In this document: positions 55,518 through 64,000 of the stretch, one piece after another
Layout of the letters: each line of letters opens with the position of its first letter
How positions within the stretch are numbered: position 1 is the stretch's first letter
Made by a program: the position numbers and the translations under genes
Notes under the pieces: model-generated
Database searches by the model: none
The model's input: the letters and a program-made list of their open reading frames with translations, nothing else
Told to the model about the DNA's origin: nothing
DNA from: Acanthosepion esculentum
Taxonomy: Eukaryota > Mollusca > Cephalopoda > Sepiida > Sepiidae
Direction: 5' to 3'
Assembly (NCBI GenBank): GCA_964036315.1
Contig: OZ038488.1
Location: 62,188,254-62,252,253, forward strand
Length of the DNA stretch: 64,000 bases

Positions 55518-56335
55518 TCCTTTAAGTTTTTTTATATACACATTTACTTCCTGGCCCCAACCCAGAGACCTAAGGTCAGAAATGGCTTAATGATATTTTC
55601 CACTGATCATTTTTCTAAAAAAATAACTAAGAACACAAACAGTTTATCTAGACAAAACTCTTCATAATGTGTAAGCTGTATTTGTGAGTACACATTTTGT
55701 ATTTCTTTAAGACACTGGCTAGCAGGAATTCCTTCATTGAGTCTATCGGACCATATTGCAGTCATCCCGAGGGCTCCAACTACAACTGGGATTATTGATG
55801 TCCTCATGTGCCACATTTTTTATATTTTCATTTCAAGATCCTTGTATCTTGATAGTTTTTTGAAGATCTTCAAAGATACATTACAATCTGCTGGGACTGT
55901 CATGTCAATAAGATATTATTATTATTTTTATTATTATTTGTGTATATTATATTTACGGTTTTGTATCCTGTAGAGCCGGGCCCAAACTATGATCCGTAGG
56001 CCCTGTAGAAGTATTGTCACTTAATTGATGGCACTTTTCTGAGTATATGGGATGTTCCTAGTAGGTTTTCTTGTTGATGTTACTTAGGACACTGTTAGTA
56101 AATTTTTCCATTCCTTTTCTCACGAAGATGAAAGCTCCAAATTACTATTAGTACAATCTCAGTCTGTTAATCTGGATCTCCTTGTCTTGGCGTGTTTTTC
56201 TAAGATCGTACTGCTATGTAAATAAGCATACGCTTCCTGAATTTCTTGTATTTTAGGTCCGTTTGCTGTTATTTCCCTGCCAGTTTGAATTGGCATGTCC
56301 CAGAGTATAGCTACTACTAATAATACTACTACTAT
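55437..56335 (-). pseudogene. REL-LINE C-terminus and 3' UTR ending in (TAA)n
   Basis: Sense on the minus strand. Near 56300 'WDMPIQTGREITANGPKIQ' is the start of the restriction-like endonuclease (family 'QTDxxIxANRPDI'; the PD here reads PK, a lost catalytic Asp). Later come 'LTVPADCNVSLKIFKKLS', 'RYKDLEMKI', 'MWHMRTSIIPVVVGALGM' and 'LNEGIPASQCLKEIQ'. The 3' UTR has the standard 'ggtctctgggttgggg' form and ends at (ATT)n 55441-55517. Confidence 0.8.
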
Positions 56336-56343
56336 CATTATTA

Positions 56344-56423
56344 TTAGGTTGGTGCAAAAATAATGTCGTTTTTTGACGTTCAACTTCATGTGAGAAAACG
56401 ACATTATTTTTGCACCAACCTAA
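56344..56423. mobile_element. 80 bp mariner MITE, MADE1-like
   Basis: 'ttaggttggtgcaaaaataa' starts a 29 bp perfect terminal inverted repeat. The element is exactly 80 bp and is flanked by TA on both sides (56342-56343 and 56424-56425). From memory, primate MADE1, the MITE of Hsmar1, is also 80 bp and begins with the same first 16 bases. It is inserted among ATT/CTA repeats next to a REL-LINE end. Confidence 0.9.
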
Positions 56424-57056
56424 TATTATTATTATTATTATTATTAATAATAATATTATTATTGCTACTACTACTACAGCTACTACTACAACTAATAATA
56501 ATACAACTTTTCTTTGATTCGTTGTGCGTTTCTTTGTTTGTTTGATTTTGTTTCTCGATTTTTAACTCTTCAGAGTTATTTATTATTTTTGTATCTTATT
56601 GTTTCTAATTGTGATTTCAGTTTTATTTAATTTTTATTTTTAATCTTAAAATTGAACTTGTTTGGACTATCGGAAATGAACATTGCAAAAATGTCACAAC
56701 TGCCACAAAAAACCAAAAAAAACTCGAGAAAATGTGTTCTTTCTTTCTTTTTTCTTTTTTCACTTTCTGACATGCTTCAGATTCCAGCTATGGTTGCTAG
56801 GCATAACAAATCGAGAAAAAAAAAACAGACGCCTACGCAGGAGACACGAAATTACAAGAGATTTCTCACCTCAAATATTAACAAATTAAAAAACAAAATT
56901 AATCTCTCAAACCAATAGTTCATCGCAATATCGATTTACTTGAAAATCATTGCCGTATTGAGATTTTTGAAAAAAAAACAAAAACAAAATCCAAAAATAA
57001 CTGACGTTTCTATCGTTTATTGGTCTTGTCCTCTTGGATATTATAAGAAGTTAAGT
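56424..57056. other. unassigned DNA with short TTA and CTA repeats
   Basis: TTA/CTA triplets to about 56500. The overlapping 88 and 68 codon frames (56652-56918) have no known domain. Confidence 0.4.
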
Positions 57057-57057
57057 A

Positions 57058-57243
57058 CAGTGTAACCCGGATATAAGAGACCCGGATATAAGAGAAACCC
57101 GGATATAAGATAGATTTTCTCTGGTCCCAAATTAGAGCCTGTGTTAATGTATATATAATAGACCAAACCCGGATATAAGAGAAACCCGTATATAAGATAC
57201 TTCTTCTCCGGTCCCGACAACTCTCTTATATCCGGGTTACACA
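57058..57243. mobile_element. Tigger/pogo-like MITE, 186 bp
   Basis: The left end 'cagtgtaacccggatataag' and the right end (reverse complement 'tgtgtaacccggatataaga') form a terminal inverted repeat. TA flanks both sides (57056-57057 and 57244-57245). 'acccggatataagaga' recurs internally several times. CAGT ends and 'GATATAA' motifs are typical of pogo/Tigger-type Tc1-mariner relatives. Confidence 0.75.
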
Positions 57244-57354
57244 TATCATTTTAATTTTAGAGATCCTCTTAAAGGAAGAATTTTCAATATTATTATCTTT
57301 AAACTGATTTTACCTCGTCATATTTTTTGTTGCGGTTTTAAAATTTTACAATAA

Positions 57355-57635
57355 AATTTTTCCATCTTATTTTTGCTTTCTAAATTAAGGATTTCTATAA
57401 TTACCATTACATTCACTTACGTGCTCATACCCTTGGAAAAGTTATGAATCCTCTTCTTCTTCCTCCAGCTATGGGAAATAGCGGGACAGACTGGGTTCTA
57501 CAGCCTTGGATGGCAATTGGTCTACCTCAGAAAGAAATGACAACCTACTTTGGAAAGAATCTGCCTCGTCAGTCATGTATCGAAAGATACATCATCGCCT
57601 ATGCGAGTATCACGCATGGCACATAACTGAATGAT
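57355..57635 (+). repeat. SINE-A with alternative 5' start, second copy
   Basis: The leader 'ttccatcttatttttgcttt' and 'aaggatttctataatta' replaces the tRNA-like head, then comes the normal middle ('tacgtgctcatacccttgg') and the complete tail with the GAAA-loop hairpin near 57576 and 'acgcatggcacataactga'. Confidence 0.8.
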
Positions 57636-57912
57636 CATTATTTTATTACTAAATATAACCTTTGTTAGGATGACGTATTTTCACTGCTATAACTCGTTGT
57701 AATGTAGCTTTTTTTTATTGTTGCTTTTTAAATGAAGAATTTTAACTATTAGTGTAATGTAGTAACCACTCGATGGAGAAGCTTAGTTTGACTAATTCTG
57801 CTTTAGTGCTGAAAAACGTCTATTTTATTGTGATGGCGAGTTACAATGAAGATGGGAGACAGGATGAACTTATTTTATTACCACAATTAGTATATTCATA
57901 TATTATTTTTAA

Positions 57913-57960
<48 letters not shown>

Positions 57961-58305
57961 GAGATTTACTCCATCTTATCATTTTCGATTTTTCACACAA
58001 CATTCTGAGCCAGTATGGATTTCTATTTTCCAATTATTTAATTACAGTTTTATGCTATTTTGTTTTAACTACACCGTGATATATTTTAACGACGACAGCC
58101 ATTAGCTCAACAACGAATTAAAACAGCATATTGCAAACAATAATTCGAATTAAGACCAGGCCTATTCGTTTATCATGCAATTCAAAATCCAGCGGAAACC
58201 AGTGATAGTATTAATTTTTTTTGTTGAAAAAATGTCTCTTAAAAGGCTCAAAACGCATACGTTATTCTGCATCTGTTAGAATAACAAATGTAAGAAAATA
58301 GTCAG
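57636..58305. other. unassigned DNA with (TTA)n
   Basis: (ATT)n at 57912-57958. A 110 codon frame spans it without a known domain. Confidence 0.45.
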
Positions 58306-58480
58306 TAGTATTAGTTATGACGATAAATTACATCCGGCAGCAAGGCATCTGATCGAGAGATTGGAGGTTGTGATGAGCGTGGAACCACCTCTTAATTGCT
58401 CTTGTTCCCAGGTCCACACTGACCCAAAGCGGTAGCACCTGTTAGGGTCCCAACTATGGGCAAATAGATATTATTAAAGC
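58306..58480 (+). repeat. SINE-C copy at the 3' end of a LINE
   Basis: Clear body from 'tatgacgataaattacatcc' to 'caactatgggcaaatagata'. It ends a few bases before the antisense LINE terminus at 58484. Confidence 0.7.
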
Positions 58481-58483
58481 ATT

Positions 58484-60412
58484 TCACCTCAAGCAAGGCC
58501 GGTATAATATTAGCACGAAAGGGTTACAGAGAGTCAAAGTAAGAGTAACGAGGGGTGTTTCAAGAAAGGATAAAGAGGAGGACGGGGATCAAGATCAAGG
58601 AATCAGAAGATGTCGATTGATATTACATTTGAATATTTGAAAATTATAGCAATCAGGGAAGCAAGTAAGAGGAAGGCAGTTCCACTGTCGGGAAGTATGA
58701 GAGAAGAAGCTGTTGGAGTAGAAGAGGTGGTTACATTTAACTGTTTGACAGGGTGGGACCGAAATGCCAACCTAGCAGCACGCTTAAATTCATGCAGTTG
58801 GGGTTGTTTTTCATGATGACGGTAGTCTTTGAGTATAGAATCCAGAGGTTAGCAGTGAATATTTCGAAGACAGTAGGGAAGCGTAGTTCAGGTTAGCAGT
58901 GGATATCTCGTTTTAGTAGCAGAGCGTAGTTCTTTCTTCTGTTCTGGTCATCTTTGGTTCTGACAGGTTCGCATTGGACATTCGTAGAGAGTAACCAAAA
59001 TGGCTGCCGTTATATAAGACGGATTGAATATTTTACGCCTTCTGATTGGTTAACCTTCATTTGGGGGAATTATAAAGTGAGTCATGTCATTTGAGTTTGC
59101 TCACTAGTAGATACACAATGGTACACAAAATTATAACAGGGGTATCAGTGAAAGTAGCTCGGAAGAAGAGTTGCCATGGAAATATTTGTAGAAAAGACTG
59201 AGTGAAACATCATCACGTCTGTGAGAGAGTGACTGTAGTCGAGATGCCAGATCAGGACCTATCCCATTGCATATCCGTCTTTGGATTTTGGCGAGAACCT
59301 CGAGATGGACAGTGGGGGTACCAGACCATATATAGCAACAGTATTCAATGCAAGGACTTATTGTAGATTTGAAGGATGGAAAAACTTTCAGGCTCGACAC
59401 AAATAACCAACAAGATATTGATTCAATCTAGCTGTTCCACCTCAGATCAGCGGAAAACGCGAGACCAAGAAGTCGCAGAGAGACGCTTCCGTGATGTTGA
59501 GCATCAGCCATGCTGATAGGAGGCAGGGAGGTTTCTTTATGCTGAGTAAATGTGAGCAGTTTTGTTATGGAGCCATTAAAGTTTACAAGTCAGTCAAACA
59601 TAGATTGGATGTACTTTTCGAGACAAATGGCCAGGTTAATTTTTCCAGCAATGCCGGATTTACTATTGAGACAAGAGAAAATGGTAGTGTCGCCTGTGTT
59701 GATGCCTTCTTGAAAACTGATGACTTCAGGAAGATCGTTGATGAAGATCAGAAACAGGGAAGACCGGCGCTCGTATGAAAGAAACTGGAGGAAAACCCGA
59801 ATAGGGCGACATTCATTTCACGGTTTGACAAGTATGATTGGCTTAAATCAAATAATCTTCCTGAAATACCGTATCCCTGAAGCTTACTTAGAAGGCCGGC
59901 ATACCAAACACTGCCGTAGAGATATCTAGAATCACAGCTCAAGCTTCGCCGTTATTATCAAGAGTTTGATATACAAATTCAGTTATGGCCGTAAGCACGT
60001 CAGCGGTAGACCGGGCAAAGCGGAAACCATATTTTTTGTCAGGGAGTAGATCATGGGATGTAAGATGCCTAACCACTGCGGCATTGATTAAATCCTCGAA
60101 GACTTTGCCGAAAAGTGGTATGAGACCGATAGGACGGTAGTTAGATGGGTCAGAAGGGTCTCCAGAGTTCTTAAAAACAGGGACAATAGATGAAGACTTT
60201 CAACACGCTGGAAAGCAAGAATCAGTGAGTTAATAGTTATATAGTTTGGATAAAAAATGAAGCCAGCTCAGGAGCACATTTCTTTAGGACTACGGCTGGT
60301 ATCCCGTCACTACCACTTGCTTCATGAGAGTCTAATTTAGAGATGATGTCCAATACCATCAACGGGGTTATGCCCATCTCACTCAATAGTGCCTCAGTTC
60401 TAGGGGATAATC
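58484..60412 (-). pseudogene. Jockey-like LINE, long copy split by a solo LTR
   Basis: Sense from 60412 to 58484. It starts upstream of RT proper ('LDSHEASGSDGIPAVVLKKC', then 'SNYRPIGLIPLFGKVFEDL'), continues through 'SHDLLPDKKYGFRFARSTAD', 'YAGLLSKLQGYGISGRLFDL', 'SNREMNVALFGFSSSFF' and the C-terminal 'SCIEYCCYIWSGTPTVHLE'-type block, and ends at 'ccggccttgcttgaggtgaa'. It keeps about 250 bp more RT than the 42 kb copy but has more stops. An LTR interrupts it at 58805-59138. Confidence 0.8.
58805..59138 (-). mobile_element. solo LTR with perfect 5 bp target duplication
   Basis: 334 bp between two 'ggggt' copies (58800-58804 and 59139-59143). It has TG/CA termini: plus strand 'tgtttttcatg' to 'aattataaca'. 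Read on the minus strand it has a CCAAT box in 'ggttaaccaatcagaagg' and a TATA-like 'cttatataac' about 45 bp on, consistent with an LTR promoter. The host LINE continues in register on both sides. No internal or second LTR sequence is present. Confidence 0.85.
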
Positions 60413-60535
60413 AGATGTGGGCCCAAAACTGGAGTTAAAACTTTATGAAAGTATAAAAATACATTTCTGTAGTGAAAATACCAGCAATACGATTTCCTAG
60501 TAAAAATCTTTCCAGTAATACGAGGGTCATTCAAT
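60413..60535 (+). repeat. SINE-C tail fragment and possible mariner end
   Basis: 'accagcaatac' type tail units at 60478-60505 are followed by 'acgagggtcattcaataaat' and 'aaggtga', which resembles a mariner-type terminus. I could not find a matching opposite end. Confidence 0.4.
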
Positions 60536-61370
60536 AAATAAGGTGAATTTTTCGGTATAAGGACTTCTAATACAGATAGAAGCTTATTATTAATTTTTAA
60601 TAATACTTAAAGTTGTTATAACCATCATGTTAACACCGCTTGTTAATCTCTTGAGACAGTTTTTCAGGAAAATAATGTTTATCATGTTCAGTGGGTGTTA
60701 TCGCTCATCCCAGTATTGTCGAGGGTTTCCTTCCTAACTAAAACATTACAGCATTGTTTTATCTTCACTGTGCAGTTCCGGGATTTATTCCTATTAAGAC
60801 GCGCGCTTGTAGCCTCAATGAAACTTCGTGCCTTGAACATTTATTGGCCGCAGTTGCACCTAGGACCACCTAGATTGTTGTCATCAGAATAACACTCGTT
60901 CGTTGTTTTACCTGATAACTGATTTCCGTCATTCTTTTTACTACCTTCGGTAGCATTGCGTCGAAATATCTAGACGGATTTCATGTGAAATGGCAATTAA
61001 TAATTTACTGCAAGGAAAACAGAGATCAAAGGAAAAGCATTTAAACTATTCTTCGGCAGGTGGGGATATGTTCTCTTTGAGATCTACGTGTGACACTCAT
61101 TATTTGAATGCAGGGATAGCGCCAGATCATCTTACTGCGAAAACTGTAATATTAATTGCAATTGCATTCAGAGTATGGCATCTCTGGGAAGAACATAACA
61201 GGCCGGTGGAGCAGTACTTTCTTGATTCTTTATGAGTGTAACATCTCCTCAAGAGAATTCTGCAGGGATTTCCCTTTCGACGACTTTAAACAACATTATT
61301 CTCCCTCGATAGGACAATGTATGGAGCCGCAGGATTTTCGCGGTGAATTTATTTCTCAAGGGCTTTTCAC
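60536..61370. other. unassigned DNA
   Basis: Short frames only, without recognised domains. It may hold an old mariner body if the terminus at 60508 is real. Confidence 0.35.
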
Positions 61371-61371
61371 T

Positions 61372-61443
61372 ATACGTCATAACAAGCCGATACATACTGG
61401 AACTTATATATATATATGAGTTCCCAGCAGATACTTACTGGAA

Positions 61444-61487
<44 letters not shown>

Positions 61488-61515
61488 TTCCAGTAAGTAT
61501 CTGCTTGTTATGACG

Positions 61516-61516
<1 letters not shown>
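61372..61516. repeat. nested palindrome centred on (AT)n
   Basis: 'gcagatacttactggaactc' plus 'at' at 61427-61448 is the exact reverse complement of 61483-61504, around 34 bp of (AT)n. A third, diverged copy ('acgtcataacaagccgatac' and onward, 61374-61405), preceded by the same outer sequence as the right arm ('ttgttatgacgt'), lies on the left beside a short (AT)n. Confidence 0.9.
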
Positions 61517-61519
<3 letters not shown>

Positions 61520-61582
<63 letters not shown>

Positions 61583-61590
61583 TATGGATG
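61520..61590. repeat. (AT)n microsatellite
   Basis: AT alternation with one G interruption. Confidence 0.97.
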
Positions 61591-62275
61591 GTGGTAGTGT
61601 GTATGTTAATTGTAAAATATGTGCTTATGAATAAAGATGTTATCTATGCATATGTTTGCGTGTGTGTGTATTGTGACGGAGTTTATTGGTATCAAGAAAT
61701 AAATGAGCGTTTATAAATGTATGCAGTGGCCTCATTGCACGCCTATCTACTCATACATAATATATCTATGTATATGATATCGAGTTTGTCATGTTTAATT
61801 GTACATGTGCATTATACAAATGTGCTTACGATAAGCAGTACACATATATATAATAAACTGTATACATATACAAAAATAATACACACACGCACATATATAT
61901 AACATATATACAAAAATATATACATATAAAATGAACATTATTTATATACAGATGTAATTATATATATATGCGTGTGCGTGTCTGTGTCTGTGTGTGGGTT
62001 ACATGTTATATTATGTATAGCATACACACAGTATACAGTATATTTAGAACCGAATGCAGAACGATGCTTAAAATTGATTTTTAAAACCTTTTAAGTTTTA
62101 AAAAGCAATTTATTTTAAAATAAACTTTTAAAAACGTTCAAAACCATGAATCGCCACATTCCCTCTAGCGTAACTGTCATTTCTGCGATTTGAAAATCGA
62201 TTGGTAAATGCTTATATATATGCTTTCTTTGTTTCAACTACATTACCAAGACTATTCAAATATGCTGACTCTATA
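61591..62275. other. unassigned AT/GT-rich DNA
   Basis: Many 'tatata', 'gtgtgt' and 'acacac' stretches. No gene seen. Confidence 0.5.

Positions 62276-62369
<94 letters not shown>
62276..62369. repeat. (AT)n microsatellite, about 90 bp
   Basis: Uninterrupted AT alternation. Confidence 0.98.
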
Positions 62370-62371
<2 letters not shown>

Positions 62372-62935
62372 GAATGAGGTATATTTATGTAGCAAGTATT
62401 CATTCAAAAACAAGGTCTGTCTGCTCAATTTTCTTTACTTATCGGTTCTTTTTAATCAAATTATTTCGGAAATATCTATTTAGGAAGTCACCTCTCTTTT
62501 ATACAGGCTTTATGAAAGGTCACTAACAAGTTACTGCGTTTAAGATAGTTTAATTATATTTTCCTTGCATGCGCACAAGCGATTTCTTTTTTGCATATAG
62601 AGTGTGTAAGAAATGTTCAAATGCTTTTTGGCTGCGACCGCTTCCGGTTAATCTATTAGTCATTATCTAGTATGTATTTCTGTGTCTGGACATTGTTATG
62701 TTTCTTTTCTTTTGCAATAGAAATGTTTTAATTCACAAACACAGCCAACAGATTGTGATCTTGTTCGTGCTTTCTTGTTTTTCATTATCTAGGCTACCAT
62801 TATTTGCGACTTTCTGCGTTGAGATGAGGGCATTATAAATTTCCAAGCTTATTTGGCGGCCAGAGGTTGATAGGATTTCGTTTGTATTTAAATGTATCCT
62901 AATGGATCTATGATCTAAGAGTTGCAAAGTAAGTC
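62370..62935. other. unassigned DNA
   Basis: No feature recognised. Confidence 0.4.
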
Positions 62936-62936
62936 T

Positions 62937-63010
62937 TGTGCGCGTGCACGCGCACACACACACATCACACACATGCAAACACCCAAATATATATGTGTGT
63001 GTGTGTGATG
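62937..63010. repeat. perfect alternating purine-pyrimidine palindrome in (AC)n/(GT)n
   Basis: 'tgtgcgcgtgcacgcgcaca' (62937-62956) is a perfect 20 bp palindrome of alternating purine and pyrimidine, followed by (AC)n and then (GT)n at 62993-63008. Such DNA favours the Z form. Confidence 0.9.
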
Positions 63011-63344
63011 AACTGTGATACAGCGAAACAGTCATGTATGTGGATGAAATTATTATGCTCTCGAAAATTTCGCTTGAGCACTGTTGAGAGAGAGAGGGTA
63101 ATTTTAAATAGCAGCCGTCTCCGTTAACGAAATGCTCTTCATTCGTAATGAATCTGGCACTATGGCTGTCTGGTGTTTGTTTACAATTGTAAAAAATAAT
63201 ACGCTAGAATTTCCCTTTACCTCTGCGGTGCACTGATAGCTCAGCGGTAGAAATTCCGACTGATGGCAAAAGTCTTGAAGCAGTCGGATGTCTAGCTGCA
63301 TTGATAAGATCTGATGCAGCAAAACGGGTCTGCATGTGGCTGAC

Positions 63345-63358
63345 ATTATATATATATA

Positions 63359-63423
<65 letters not shown>

Positions 63424-63484
63424 TAGATAGATAGATAGATAGATAGAGTGATAGATAGATAGATAGAATCAAACACACACACAT

Positions 63485-63529
<45 letters not shown>

Positions 63530-63693
63530 CATTCCAACACCTCTCATACTTACAACAAAAACTTTGCAATCAGGGAGGTGACAACACTTACACACACGCA
63601 CACACACACACATACACACAAACACACACAAACACACACACATATATATATGTATATAGATGCATAGATAGAGAAATAGAGAGATAGAGAATA

Positions 63694-63736
<43 letters not shown>

Positions 63737-63877
63737 CACCCAGAAACGACATCAATCCCTCTATATTTTTATACATTTCAACAATGATTATTTCAAAATG
63801 TATAATCATTTCAAACAGACGCACACAGATGCCGGTATATTGTTTAAAAGAGTATTCAATGTCGATGATAAAGCTTA

Positions 63878-63963
<86 letters not shown>

Positions 63964-63965
63964 TC
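63345..63965. repeat. cluster of (AT)n, (GATA)n and (AC)n microsatellites
   Basis: (AT)n at 63347-63420, (GATA)n to 63467, (AC)n to 63493, (AT)n at 63496-63525, (AC)n at 63588-63640, (AT)n at 63698-63732 and 63893-63961. The YIYIYI and VCVCVC frames are artefacts of these. Confidence 0.97.
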
Positions 63966-64000
63966 ACAAATGGATAGGATAAAAAATTTACAGCACGCAG

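Overview
The window looks like intergenic or intronic DNA from a large, repeat-rich animal genome. A cephalopod, probably an octopus, is my best guess. The guess rests on three things seen together: long (AT)n, (TAA)n and (GATA)n microsatellites; several tRNA-derived SINE families with a shared central segment; and decayed LINEs of several clades. The species is inference. I find no intact protein-coding host gene, no functional tRNA or rRNA gene, no CRISPR and no prokaryotic feature. Most open frames are low-complexity translations or fragments of transposon proteins. One weak exon candidate sits at 33.84-34.16 kb.

Layout. 0-7.4 kb: copies of a SINE here called SINE-C with minisatellite-like tails, a clean 11 x 73 bp tandem array, a 61-62 bp array and LINE remnants. 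7.4-10.5 kb: purine-rich DNA and one full SINE-A. 10.5-15 kb: (AT)n tracts mixed with inverted-repeat elements and a SINE (SINE-D) that ends in (AT)n. 15.4-18.2 kb: a 33 bp minisatellite split by a hAT element with an 8 bp target duplication, then a SINE-A split by a small foldback element (element X). 18.5-23 kb: pyrimidine-rich and AAG-rich tracts. 23.65-25.22 kb: a degenerate full-length mariner-like transposon. 26.5-30.7 kb and 37.4-39.3 kb: fragments of a LINE with a restriction-like endonuclease (REL-LINE, R2/R4/Dong-like) whose 3' ends abut (TAA)n. 32.15-32.5 kb and 54.0-54.1 kb: 5S rRNA-derived SINE segments joined to a tRNA-like head. 41.9-43.5 kb and 58.5-60.4 kb: the best Jockey-like LINE copies, the second split by a solo LTR with a perfect 5 bp target duplication. 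44-54.8 kb: many fragments of an APE-type LINE, plus a Jockey-like copy with a 5' inversion. 55-57.3 kb: a REL-LINE 3' end, an 80 bp mariner MITE resembling primate MADE1, and a Tigger/pogo-like MITE. 61-64 kb: microsatellites and an (AT)n-centred palindrome.

The elements act as a community rather than a pathway. REL-LINEs sit at TAA repeats, SINEs share a middle segment but swap heads and tails, and (AT)n tracts occur both as SINE and LINE tails and at the centre of palindromes. The observations most worth checking are the 5S-tRNA composite SINE, the modular SINE family with its palindromic tail hairpin, the MADE1-like MITE, the SINE-D foldbacks and the (AT)n-centred palindromes. Family names SINE-A to D, element X, E-LINE and REL-LINE are labels for this window only.
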